This document shows, piece after piece, positions 26,324 to 37,430 of a stretch of DNA of 64,000 nt. The notes below the pieces were generated by a model. It was given only the letters and a program-made list of their open reading frames with translations, ran no database searches and was not told the origin of the DNA. The position numbers were made by a program, and so were the translations under genes. Each line of letters begins with the position of its first letter. Within the stretch, counting starts at the first letter, position 1. Source of the DNA: Adineta vaga (Eukaryota > Rotifera); assembly GCA_021613535.1 (NCBI GenBank), contig CP075496.1:9238001-9302000 (forward strand). Direction: 5' to 3'.

Positions 26324-26735
26324 TTGAAAAGATCGTTGTCAAAAACTGACTAAATTTACTGATATGATTATTCATGAAATATTTTAAAGAATGAAATAGA
26401 TATCATCGTCTCTACTTCATCCATACGTCCATATTCTCGAGATTATCGGACTGAATCTTGAAATTGTGTAGGACCATATTTTGCTGGAAACTGTCCGTTT
26501 GGATAAACAATGATATAGTCGAGGAGGGCAGCTAAAAATCAATTTTTAGATTCGATATTATTATTATTATATGCTATGACAGTACTTGGAGATATTTTAT
26601 TTTTTTTGACAATACGAATTGAATTAAATAAGTTTCTGTCGCAATTCTAAAGTAAATACAAGACAAACGATATTCATTGTGAAGAATAGTTTTATTAACT
26701 ATATAGTATAAGATACACCTTTCTAATCAAACCAG
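26324..26735. other. Short intergenic
   Basis: 3' region of the GH43-like gene and upstream of the GH3-like remnant; nothing further is seen. Confidence 0.4.
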
Positions 26736-27868
26736 ATGATTTTCTTGTTTTCAATATTATTTAGTGGCGTTATTGCTTTTACTATTATGAAGATTCTCCA
26801 AAGAAGTCATTCGTGTACATTCTTTATGAACCGATCGATTACTTTTCAATCTATCTCTTTTGAAAACACAGAGAATACAGTTTTCAACGAATTTCGAGAA
26901 AAACTTACACTGACTGCTTATGATGATTATCCTGATTACATTGATCAAATGATTCATAGGGCAGAAAAAAATTTGCTTGCTATACTGATAAGATTATGTT
27001 GTGTGCTACAAGTTCTAGAATGAGAGCCAAAATTAAATATCTTCCTGTAACTTCATCAATGCTCGAATCATATGTCATGTCCGTACGTCTGGTCTCTGTA
27101 ACAATCTACAGATCGCTTTCATTCTTGTTTCCTTCTCTTGAACAGCGATGATTTCACTTATATATTGGAGAAAAACATGAAATGTTTCCAAAATCGAAAG
27201 ATGGTATATCGATGGATCCATTGAAGTTACTTCGTCTGATATACAAATAAAAATTGGATTAGATGTTTTTAACATGATTTTAAACGATTCAATCGAAAGA
27301 ATAACAGATTTTGAAACAAATATACTCGCTCAACTCGTCTTTGCATTTCTTCTGCCAATTTCGATTGCAGTTCTCTTGTTCAAAATAATATTTGCGATGC
27401 AAAGTTCAATATTATTGTAGAGAACATGTAGCTCTAATAAACATGTGTATGTATTGCAGTATAGTGAAGAATATTTTGGATCTCTTACTAACATTCATAC
27501 AACTGAATATTCTCTGTTACCAACATCGACCTTTTTCGAACGCATCAAAGAGGAAGACATGCGTAAGGTGAATGGATTGTAACAACCCCAAGCTGGTCCA
27601 GTTCGATATCGAATGGAAGATGTAGTTAAATGCACACGATTTTTCTCGCGATAGGATGATTTAATTCTATTACCATATGTATCAGCTCAAATCCTACGAA
27701 TTCCTCTCATTTTTCATTGCTTATCGTGTTGGAAGTCTTTTGGATGTGTTTGGAGAGAAGACAACAGAACAACATGTTATGCATGCTCTTCATCAAGAAA
27801 CAATCCAACAGTGGAAAAAACGCACGATAACTGTTGAACTATGTGATTTTATCACATGTTCGAAATAA
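26736..27868 (+). pseudogene. Decayed GH3-domain (GHDC-like) gene
   Basis: Scattered pieces in several plus-strand frames match the order of a GH3 acyl-acid-amido synthetase-like domain. An N-terminal membrane segment leads into a FREKLTLTAYDDYPDYIDQM piece (26885-26945) like the 'F-R-x-x-V-P-L-x-x-Y-x-D' start of the domain. Next come YSEEYFGSL and SLLPTSTFFERIKEED near 27460-27560 (a 'LLP...FFEF' motif). Then VRYRMEDVV near 27605, and finally AYRVGSLLDVFGEKTTEQ (27720-27780), the C-terminal GEKT signature. Stops and frame changes separate them and much of the middle is missing or unrecognisable. A dead copy of a family that includes animal GHDC. Confidence 0.65.
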
Positions 27869-28178
27869 GATGTCTTTCTACTTCAATATGTTAGAATCAG
27901 AATTCTAACAACAATGTTTATGAAGAAATTTTTTACCGAATCAATACGAAGGTTGAAGTAAACAAATCTTTTTGAGTAACGATATACATTTACATAATAA
28001 TTTGTATACAAATCTACAGAGCACAATTAGGAATATGACGTCTCTGTGTATAAATGAAAACCTAGATGATAGTATGTGGATATATAAATAATTATAAGTG
28101 TAAAATGATGAGTCATAGGGTAATTTCATCTTGATTATGAATTTCAATGATTCCATTAAGACAATCTTAGAAGAACAT
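27869..28178. other. Short intergenic, convergent
   Basis: Between the GH3 remnant and the end of PARG; nothing else is seen. Confidence 0.4.
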
Positions 28179-30410
28179 CTATAGATTCTTTCTCAAGTCT
28201 GAAATAGATGTTTTGAGAATAAAGTCAAATAAGGGCAGTTGATTAAATTTTGTCGAATACTGGCATAGGTAATTGCAAAGATCTCGTACACTTGCTTGCT
28301 GTTTCATTAAATATTTATAAACCGTCCATATTGACTCCATTAGATTTGGATTGTACCATGTTATATAGATTAGTGGACGCATAGCTTCCGAAGCAGCCAT
28401 TATTTGAATAATCGCTATTTGTCATAGATTGAACATCTTTAGTATATATATTTTGTTTTTGCAAAAAAAAAGCAACACACCTTTTAATTGTTCATCACCA
28501 CGAAAAGCGCCACATCCCCAGTTTCCTGTGGCAACACCATACATAGATTGTTCATATGATTTTGGAAGACGAAAGCATGTATAAGCTTTGTCTAATTCTC
28601 GATGCACATTTGAAGTTGTGTACTGATCTAAAGGATTGGAAAAACAAATAGCATCCATTGCAACAACATGAGACAATTTTCGACCCCAATTATCTCTAGA
28701 TATAAACACAAATATGTCAATATTATCAATTGCAAAAATCTTCGTTATAGTAACTCACATCAGTGTAGGATCAATATAGTCATCTTTTGCTTGAAATGTT
28801 TGCGCATAACCATGATATGATACATATTGTTCACAACCAATAAGAAAGATACATTCATTTGGCTGCATAACTTCGCAAAGAAGAATACTAATCAACATTT
28901 CAGGACATATAGTAAAACGTATTTCTTCTTGGACGATACCAGTATTCATTACACCACCACCCTATAATAGTTTTATTGAAATCATTCGCAACTTATCAGT
29001 ATTCAGCATAATCTGTTTTCTACTTACAACAAATGCATTAGCGAAGTCAACTTGTAAATGCCCATGCATATCTTCTATAGTTGCATCTGTTTGTATATGA
29101 ATTGGACATAATGGAGCTTGAGATTCCATCCATTTAGGTCTCCATTGATTGGGTAAAGCAAAACGTCGAAAAGTAAGAACACCTTTTGGCACTAGAATCG
29201 TTTAATGACAATATAAGGATGTCGAAAACTAACGGATGTAAATCTTAACAGTATGCATACTTTTTTCAGTAATACGTTGAAAATAATGTAAAAGACATTT
29301 GAGTTTTTCTAGTTGCCATGGTGGTCCACTTTTGAAAAGTCTACGATATAGAATACATTTCGAGAAAATAAAATATACAATAATGTTCATTTCTTACAGA
29401 TGAAAGTTAATACTTTGATATGTTTGTCCATGAAATTGATATGGAAAGAGACAGAAAAAAGCACAGGCTAGTAATGAACCTGCTTGACGTTGAGAAATGG
29501 TTACTGTACGATTACTACCTATGCGTAGCAATGGAGGCGGCTAAATAAAGCAAAACCTATCTTTTATAAACAATATAGAAGACGTATGGATTTAGATTAA
29601 AACCTGACTGCAAATTGTATCGACATTAAGAGCAAGTGAAATCATTTGGGGAAGAGTTTTCGTCAAGAACTGTGTTCGCTGATCGTTCGTGAAAGTCTGT
29701 TGTGCAGAATATTAAAAGTAAATGGAATAAGAATACAACCGTATACTATATTACTCGATTAAGTAACTGTTCGAGGCAACCGATTTCAAATCGAGTTTCA
29801 TGACATTCTTCGATGGCTTCCTATAGAACAAAATATTTATCATTGCATAATAGGGATAAATAGACATAACTTACCTTAATATCACTAATAGAGGCAATAT
29901 TTTCAACACATTTCTGTTGTAAATGAAGCAATGCACTCTGAATAATGGACCACTTCAAACTGCCATTATTCTAAAGGAAAACATTTGAAACAAATCAAAC
30001 AAACTATAATAACCGAAAGATACTCTTAAATTTAATGGTGAACATGGTAAACGAACATGATCGTCATCCCATTTATCAATATAAACACCAGCCCCATGTT
30101 TAGGTTCAGGTTCAATATCAGGATTTGATGGATCATATTCAAATGGCTATAGGAAAGAAAGTATAAAACATCGAAATGTTGAAGTTCTTATCGATTGACT
30201 AGTGTATACTTGAATCAATAAAGTATGAGCAGGATCCTTATCTTTCATATCACTAAGCAGTGGTATTTGTTCGAGGAGATTCGGAATATCCATCAGTGGT
30301 AAACCCTATAAATACTCATTGATCAATTGGAAGACAAAAAAAACTGAAAAATATCTTACACGAAACGGAGAATGACCAAATGCTTCTGTATTTGATTGAT
30401 TATTTGCCAT
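28179..30410 (-). CDS. PARG: Poly(ADP-ribose) glycohydrolase
   Basis: Removes ADP-ribose polymers from proteins after DNA damage and other signals. Twelve short exons with GT-AG borders (starting 30410-30360, 30305-30210) read through to about 520 residues. The catalytic macrodomain carries the PARG signature GGGVMNTGIVQEEIRF (the tandem Glu are catalytic), preceded by LQVDFANAFV. It is followed by ECIFLIGCEQY, DNWGRKLSHVVAMDA and VATGNWGCGAFRGD. The N-terminal helical domain is present (YIDKWDDDHVRLPCSP). The long disordered regulatory region of human PARG is absent, so the length is nearer nematode PARG. No frame breaks. The catalytic residues and phosphate-binding Gly are all there, so it looks active. 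Nuclear or cytosolic location cannot be told. Confidence 0.93.
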
Positions 30411-30822
30411 GTTGAACCTTCAACCTTTTTATTTGTCAATAAATTCTTGTTAGGATTATCTAAAAAAAACATTTTTCGAATCTCGCAAAATAATTCTTCG
30501 TTTGTTTCTAGCTTTTGAAGCAACTGAAACTCACAGTGTTTTATTACCTATTCACATTGACAAAGTCAACAAATTGTCGATGTTTTTATCGCATGTCTGG
30601 TTTTTTTCTCTGTTCGTCACTGAAATAAAACGTCTATGAAACAAGCTTGTGTTCTGACAAACGCAAAAGAAGAAAAAGAGTAACAACAGCAACACATAGT
30701 TCTCTTTTACTGTTCATCAAATAGTCACTTATTGCGATACAGATTTGTACTACAGTTGTATTTATTGAAAATAGTTAAGTAAACGGTTTTCGTTATTTAC
30801 ATTGTTTGATTAGAGTAACAAG
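30411..30822. other. Short intergenic
   Basis: Upstream of PARG and 3' of the permease gene. Only presumed UTR and promoter sequence. Confidence 0.4.
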
Positions 30823-32385
30823 TCAGCAAATGATAGCTCGAATTCGTGACCATAAGTTAGTATTTTCTTTTTCTATCTTGTCTTCATTTAGTAGACGACG
30901 GCCAGTCCGAATATCCATTTGAGATGGTTTTACCCATTGAGTTTTTCGCCAAAATTTGTAGATGAAAAATAACAATAGAAATACAGGAATGAGAATATAC
31001 GAGACAACAAAGTTAGCTATATCGAACGGTGGAATCATACTAGTATATCCTTGAAAGAAGATGAGAAATATATTCGAACCAAGTCCAAAATAGGCACCAT
31101 ATGGATACCACAATGCTCGAAATGGTAATTCATTCACATTCACACCTTGTGCCTTCAATCCACGACGAAATTGAATATGTGTTACACAAATAACTGCCCA
31201 GACGATAAATGTAGAGACACCCGAAAGATTTATTAAATACGTAAACGCAGTTCCCACGCCGCCCGCACTCTGATTTATAAAACATATACATGCAAAAAAA
31301 TTACTAAATAGAATTGCACACCAAGGTACACCGTGTTTGCTAGTTGTTCCAAGAAATTTTGGTGCTCGTCTTGTTTGTCCGAGATAACAAACAGTTCGTG
31401 ATGTAATATAAATAGAGGACATACCAGCAGATATCACAGATAGAACAATAAGTCCATTAATCATATGAGCAGCTAAACGAATACCTGCGTTTTGTAGAGA
31501 GATAGTTAAAGGTGATACAGCTGTTTTCGATTGAGCAGAAAGAAGATGAGGTGAATTGTATGGAATTAAAAGACCAATAAAGAAGATCGTACCAAGATAG
31601 AAAACTACGATACGCCAAAAAACTTGTTTAATCGCTCGAGGCACAGCTCGTTGTGGATTTTGGCATTCACCAGCGGTTACACCTACCATTTCAACACCGG
31701 AATAAAGCGAACCAGCAATAACAAAGACTTTAGCAACACCATGAATACCATCAGCAAATGAACCTGGATTTTTCCAAAATTGCAAACCAATGTAATTGCT
31801 TCCGATAACACCAAGATCTATTAAAATAGCAAGAACAAAATAAATAAGAATAGCCAAAATTTTCATTAAACTAAGCCAAAATTCGATTTCACCATAGACG
31901 AGAACACCAACAAGCGACAGTAAAAGAAAGATAAACCACCATAGAATAATCCATGCCCATTGTGGTATGATCTGAGTCCAATACATGATCACAATCGATA
32001 TGGCATTGTATTCATTAGCAAGAATTGTTATCCATAGATACCAATAGATCCAACCGAGAGCAAAAGACAATGCAGGATCGCAGAAACGACCAGCAAAATC
32101 AATAAAAGCACCACTAACAGGAATAGTAGTTGAAATCTCACCAAGTGATTGCATAACAAAAAATACAATAATTCCTGTGGCAGAAAAAGCAATTAAAGCA
32201 CCTGCAGGACCAGCATATGCAAGTGCTGTCCCTGAACCAACAAGAAGACCAGGACCAATAATTCCACCAATAGCAATCATAGTAATGTGTCGACTTTTCA
32301 ATTCACGTTTCAGTTTCTCATTGGGTCTGTCAGGATTGGAAATATCGGGATGGATAATAGATTGATTTTCATGTAGCTCAATCAT
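30823..32385 (-). CDS. Amino-acid permease, APC superfamily, fungal/bacterial AAP type
   Basis: A 520-residue intronless frame with about 12 membrane helices. I chose the Met at 32385 because a splice-acceptor-like TTTATTTAG lies just upstream, suggesting the earlier Met at 32460 is in an intron or leader. The start of helix 1 reads LKSRHITMIAIGGIIGPGLLVGSG, the AA_permease (PF00324) signature typical of fungal permeases (GAP1/DIP5 group) and bacterial AAT carriers. Later it has SLYSGVEMVGVTAGECQNP, also conserved there. Predicted role: uptake of amino acids by proton symport at the plasma membrane. Animals use other APC groups, and this one is intronless, so horizontal transfer (probably fungal) is likely. 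Specificity unknown. Confidence 0.88.
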   Translation of the reverse strand: MIELHENQSIIHPDISNPDRPNEKLKRELKSRHITMIAIGGIIGPGLLVGSGTALAYAGPAGALIAFSATGIIVFFVMQSLGEISTTIPVSGAFIDFAGRFCDPALSFALGWIYWYLWITILANEYNAISIVIMYWTQIIPQWAWIILWWFIFLLLSLVGVLVYGEIEFWLSLMKILAILIYFVLAILIDLGVIGSNYIGLQFWKNPGSFADGIHGVAKVFVIAGSLYSGVEMVGVTAGECQNPQRAVPRAIKQVFWRIVVFYLGTIFFIGLLIPYNSPHLLSAQSKTAVSPLTISLQNAGIRLAAHMINGLIVLSVISAGMSSIYITSRTVCYLGQTRRAPKFLGTTSKHGVPWCAILFSNFFACICFINQSAGGVGTAFTYLINLSGVSTFIVWAVICVTHIQFRRGLKAQGVNVNELPFRALWYPYGAYFGLGSNIFLIFFQGYTSMIPPFDIANFVVSYILIPVFLLLFFIYKFWRKTQWVKPSQMDIRTGRRLLNEDKIEKENTNLWSRIRAIIC

Positions 32386-33740
32386 TTCTTGATCGGAATT
32401 TATTGTCTGTTCTAAATAAATATTATATGTATACGAGTTATATTCGTACACTTTAAACAATTAGGATAGAATTTTGGTTATCAAAAAAGATTTCACATAG
32501 GATCAAGAATAGAAAAGACATGCTCTTTTTATTCTACGGTATAAAGCATTATTTTGCTCGATACACGTATTTTTGACGTGCAGAATGATTATCGATTACA
32601 AAGGATTTATCGAAGAAAAACAACATACTCATTCTTTTGTTATACTTGACGATGTGCAAAAATTTATTGAATATATTTTTTTGTGTTTCACATCTTCATA
32701 ACAAATGATTAGAAGTAAAAACAGATGCACCACTATAATTGTGTGAGTCGACTAACAAAAAGATGGACGTCTTCCTTTTCTCTGTGGTATATATATAGAA
32801 TAATTAGTTGAACGTGAATTTCATGCAAATTAATTACATATTTATAACGAACGACGATTCATTTTTTATTGCTATGTATCCAATAAAGAAAAACAACGAC
32901 CATGACCACTGCACCACTAATGAGACACTGGTGTCTGTTTTTCCTATTATACTCTCCATAATGAATATTATCGTAATATTAGTTTTCATTCAATTAAGAA
33001 GTATACATAATATTAACCTTGGTATCCAACAACTTAAAATATACTTATCAATACTCTTGAAAATAGTTCAACCTAACCAAATCTAATGATCGATATCTTT
33101 ATAAGACTAATACATGGTTGTCGCATCTATTGATATTTTTTGTCCTTTCTGCTCTACACCATGCTTTTTTTCTTTTTCCATTCTTTCGACAACAACATAA
33201 TCCTCACACAGAGAAATGGAAAAAAATAGTCTTTTCTCTTTCTCTCTGTGTACACATGACTTACACATACCGATATACACTGACAGAAAAACAACTAATA
33301 GTATTGTAGATCATTACTTTCTCATATCAGGTTAGTTGTGTGGTGAATTAGTAGTATTAGAAGGATAAAACTTGACGATCAGTTTTCATTTATGTTAGTC
33401 ATATTATGAATATTTCTTTTTATCTTTTATTCCTTTATTATTACATGAGTTACATGTTTTCATCAGATCAGAGTTAGAGTTCTGAGAAAAATATGTTGGG
33501 TATTTCGTGGATCAGCCAATAAAAGAAGAATAATATATTCTAATTGAATATCAACCTTTCATAGATATGTGGAGTACGACATATGTATGTATTACAAATA
33601 TTTGATTCGAGTTAATAATATAAGAATATCGTAGTATTACAATAGAGGGCGTAACGAATGCACTTGAATTTGAAAAAATTTGTTATTTCAGATCAAGTTC
33701 GACTATCATTACAAATCATAATTGTTGAACATACATTAAA
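32386..33740. other. Intergenic, divergent promoters
   Basis: No gene supported. A splice-acceptor-like GTTATTTCAG at about 33683-33692 lies 48 bases before the SDR start and may mark a 5' UTR intron or a spliced-leader site. Confidence 0.4.
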
Positions 33741-34625
33741 ATGTCATCAGCATTACGTACAGTTACTGCTGCTAATGCTCGCGTTTTATCTGCATTAAAA
33801 TCATCACCAAAAGTTGTTGTAGTTGGTGGTACTTCAGGTATTGGTCAAGCAATTGCTATTGCGATAGCTCAACATTGTCCATCGGCTAATATTACCATTA
33901 TTGGACGAAATGAATCTGCAGCAAATAGTGTACTACCACAATTAGGATCAAGTTCAAAGTTTCTACAAGCTGATGTATCACTTATGTCCGAAATTCGAGC
34001 TGTTACACAAAAAATTCCTGCAGTAGATATGCTTATTATGTCACAAGGGATCCTGACAATGGCTGGTCGTACACCAACAATAGAAAATATTGATAATAAG
34101 TTAGCTTTACATTATTATGGTCGAGCATTATTTGTTCAAGAACTTCTTCCACTACTTCGTGCATCTCCTAATGGTGGTAAAGTTCTTTTCGTTTTAGATG
34201 GTAAGAACGGTAATCCATCGAAAATTAATTGGAATGATATGGCTCTGGAAAATACATATTCTCTTGCTTCAGCTGCTAATCATGCTCTATCATTTACCGA
34301 TCTTATTATACAATATTTTGCTTCACAACCCGAAAATGCAAATGTAACTTTTACTCATGCATATCCAGGTGGAGTTCGAACACCACTAGTCAATAGTTTA
34401 CCACTCTGGCTTCGATTACCAGCGAAAGGTATTTTGGCAATGGGTTTCGGTGTTAGTCCAGAAGAATGTGCTGAGTATATGATACATGGTATGCTTGAAA
34501 CAGATAAAGGTTGGAGATGTATTAATGAGAAAGGTGTAACAGTAGAAAAACAGAAACTATTATCAGAAGATTGGATTGAAAAAGTCTGGGAACATACAAC
34601 TCAGATGACGTCGGCAAAAAACTAG
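33741..34625 (+). CDS. Fungal-type SDR lacking the catalytic Lys
   Basis: A 294-residue intronless Rossmann-fold protein: GGTSGIGQ cofactor motif (29-36), LIMSQGIL in place of NNAG, and a PGGVRTP loop after strand 6. Where the catalytic Y-x-x-x-K should be, it has Y173-S-L-A-S177, so the Lys is replaced by Ser. The layout (ENTYSLASAANHALSFTDL, then THAYPGGVRTPL) resembles a basidiomycete/ascomycete SDR group I recall. It may be a transferred gene with altered or lost oxidoreductase activity. The frame is clean and the cofactor site is intact, so it is not simply decaying. Confidence 0.78.
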   Translation: MSSALRTVTAANARVLSALKSSPKVVVVGGTSGIGQAIAIAIAQHCPSANITIIGRNESAANSVLPQLGSSSKFLQADVSLMSEIRAVTQKIPAVDMLIMSQGILTMAGRTPTIENIDNKLALHYYGRALFVQELLPLLRASPNGGKVLFVLDGKNGNPSKINWNDMALENTYSLASAANHALSFTDLIIQYFASQPENANVTFTHAYPGGVRTPLVNSLPLWLRLPAKGILAMGFGVSPEECAEYMIHGMLETDKGWRCINEKGVTVEKQKLLSEDWIEKVWEHTTQMTSAKN

Positions 34626-34973
34626 TTATATAGAGATTTCAAATATTTTCATTCATCAGAACAATCAGACAATTATCAGCATTTTTTTGTAACTGATACT
34701 TTTTCGTTCAGTCAATAAAGTGACCAAGATTTATTATGCAAGAATATGCGCATCATTTTTTTGTCAACATAATGTATGTCTGCATGTGTGTATGAATAAT
34801 ATGGATTAGATTTGATATTTGAAAAGAAGAAAGAGCAAACATAAAGAAATCTATATGTCATCATGATGTAATCATTGAATAACAAAGCAAAAAAGAAATT
34901 AAATAAATAGTAGAAAAGCATTAGAACTCAAACAACAAAGAAGTACTGTATATTGAGCAGTTGATATCGTATA
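34626..34973. other. Short intergenic
   Basis: 3' side of the SDR gene; nothing else seen. Confidence 0.35.
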
Positions 34974-36300
34974 TTGTATAATTCAATTTTTGTTTCAATC
35001 ATTGAGACATTGATAAAAAAGATTTTTCTCATGCATTTTACTTTATATTTACTATTTCTTTTGGTCATTACCATAAATATGTTTGTCCTCAAAGAAACAA
35101 CAGTGTTAATTATTGAGAAGAATCAAGACAGTCTTATCGATATTATCTTTCCGAGTGATCCCCTATTTCGGAAAACAAACTTCTCTCCTATAGGAAAAAC
35201 ATGTAAATGACTAATCAATGGAAATCGAACAATTTGTGCTTCATGTATGATAGAATATGATGCTTTACATGATTCTTCGTCAATATATAGCAAATAGAAT
35301 GCAACCAAAATTGAATTAGAATGATGAGAAAAATCTGGATCCACTTATCGAACGACCTGTCCTTTTTCTCGGAGGAACAAAAGATTATGTAAGTCTAATC
35401 AGGTCTTACGGAAGATCCAACCGATACACTTCTAATTTAGAGACAGTACCATTAGATATGGGTCACTATGGGTATAAGGGAAGAAAATCCTAATGCAGTA
35501 AATCGAGAACTCGACGGGTGGTTCAACAAAATTCTGTCATTTTTATGATGATAGCGGTTTTTTTGTGTTCGTCTTATTCTGAATAGAGAGATTTATAGAA
35601 AACAGTGAATCGCTATTTATTTGTCCATCACTATTGCATTCCACAAAATACAGATAAGCTTAATAAAAATAGAAAAACCACATGTCATTCAAACACCAGT
35701 ATCTTCCACAATAGTCGATATCATTGATTTACATGACTATATCAACTCGATGACAATATAACCTGCATAAAAACCAAAAAGTATTTCATCTTGTTCAAAC
35801 GACAATTTTTCTTCATAATTCCCAAGATATAGTTAATAACATTATGCGCAAATACAAAATATAAGAAGAAGTACATCTTACTGCACTATTAACTATTCTT
35901 ATTCGAAATCCTCAAATGAATTTCATCAATGTTGGTGCTAATCTTGGAGCATACAGTCTGTTTGTTGCTTCTTTTGGTAGACAGATATTAGCAATAGAAT
36001 GTTTTCAGTTCAACATAATTCGAATTCGAAATGCAGTGATGAAAATTGGCATTCAATCTTCTGAAGTTTTCCTTTGTGAAACTGGCCAAGAAACATTTGA
36101 TTACTTAAATCTTCCTGTTATTCTTATAGAATGGGATATTGGTACACGATATGATGATCGATTGCATAAAGTTCTCAAATTTTTCCGCGAACGTGGATAT
36201 GTTTCAACTTCAAATATGTGTGAAGTACTCAAGTAGACGAATGCTCTTCAATCATGGCCAGGTGATATTTATTGGATGAAGGTAAATCAATCTGAAATAT
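34974..36300 (+). pseudogene. FkbM-type methyltransferase remnant
   Basis: A hydrophobic anchor-like start (about 35030-35085) is followed by scattered stops. A clear FkbM piece is open from 35916: FINVGANLGAYSLFVASFGR (SAM-binding motif I) and AIECF (motif II). It then jumps from FLCETGQ to the C-terminal part (VILIEWDIGTRYDDRLHKVLKFF), so the usual middle region of about 80-100 residues is missing. After a stop, a WPGDIYWMK tail in another frame ends near 36290. It reads as a decayed copy with an internal deletion of a family (PF05050) that is multi-copy in bdelloids. Confidence 0.65.
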
Positions 36301-36323
36301 GTTAATTATTTGTAATCTATATA

Positions 36324-37430
36324 TTATTCAGATTTAACATGTCTACTCTTGTGTGAAAGTTTAGTTCTACGAACAATTTGTGGCTTCTTTTGATTACAGT
36401 AGGACAACCATTCGATAGGCATTTCATTGAAAACTGCATACCAATGTCCAAAATAAGTTGTCGCATTTAACAATTCGTTCGAAGGTACAACATGAAGATT
36501 GTGAGGATATTCTCCATTACAACCTGATTTCCATCTTAATCCATCAGTTAAATAATGAAATGTATGTCCATTTACAAAACATGGTAAAGTAACAAAATGT
36601 TCCGGAAAATAAGTAGCAAACAGACTCAAAGCAGTTTGATCTGCAGACCATAATGACCTAAGACCGAACTGTTGATATGCAATATCAATTGCTTTATCTA
36701 ATAACTGTGTGAAACCAATCAATCGACAAATGTTCAAATCTAATAAAACAACACCAGTTAAAAAAGGATCAGGAGCTGATGTGTTGTAAGTATAATTAGT
36801 CGGCAGAGCTGGATACCATGGTACTAAACCTAGAGCCGTTTTATTTCTTGTGAATAATTCAAATTGTTTCCAAATAGAATAAACATCATCAACAAAAATA
36901 ACATCAGTATCAATAAGAATAATGTGTTGTATATCATGGTCTAATACGTCATGAATTAATGCTTTTGAAAAAGCATAAATACCTGAATAATGTTCATTAG
37001 TAATGTGATGTTTCCTTAAAAATTGTTTGCCCATTTTCAATAATTTGTATATCGAATATATTCGAAATTTTGTACAAGCATTTGTTATAGAAGAGTAAAA
37101 GGTACTAATCAATTTTTCTCCATCCGTATCTGTAAATATATGAAACGTTAGATTATAAGATTTTCGATGATGAAACATAATTGACTTAATTGAAGCAATA
37201 GCTAACTGATTAAAGTGTTGCGTTGTACAAACAATAGCCAAATGAATACCATCTTGCATGTGATGTATTGTTGAAGTTTGAGATTCTCTTGAAACATTAT
37301 ATGATGCTAATTGAATATTTTGATTTTCAACAGATGGTATTTGATTCAAAATCAATAGTGTAAAACAAGCAATGGCGATAGTACAAAATGTGATCATCTT
37401 TAGCCAAAGTATTCTTTTACTGTGGCGCAT
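36324..37430 (-). CDS. Golgi GT8-type glycosyltransferase
   Basis: A 368-residue single exon. A short cytosolic tail and membrane anchor (about 8-28) give type II topology, then a stem and a GT-A fold catalytic domain. The nucleotide-sugar/metal motif is D-T-D at 174-176 (ILIDTDVIF). LLDLNICR and FATYFPEHF-like segments and a late GHWYAVFNEMP fit GT8 members such as GXYLT/XXYLT/LARGE. N-glycosylation sequons are present. A likely sugar is xylose or glucose, but this is a guess. It is tail-to-tail with the FkbM remnant. The frame is intact. Confidence 0.85.
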   Translation of the reverse strand: MRHSKRILWLKMITFCTIAIACFTLLILNQIPSVENQNIQLASYNVSRESQTSTIHHMQDGIHLAIVCTTQHFNQLAIASIKSIMFHHRKSYNLTFHIFTDTDGEKLISTFYSSITNACTKFRIYSIYKLLKMGKQFLRKHHITNEHYSGIYAFSKALIHDVLDHDIQHIILIDTDVIFVDDVYSIWKQFELFTRNKTALGLVPWYPALPTNYTYNTSAPDPFLTGVVLLDLNICRLIGFTQLLDKAIDIAYQQFGLRSLWSADQTALSLFATYFPEHFVTLPCFVNGHTFHYLTDGLRWKSGCNGEYPHNLHVVPSNELLNATTYFGHWYAVFNEMPIEWLSYCNQKKPQIVRRTKLSHKSRHVKSE

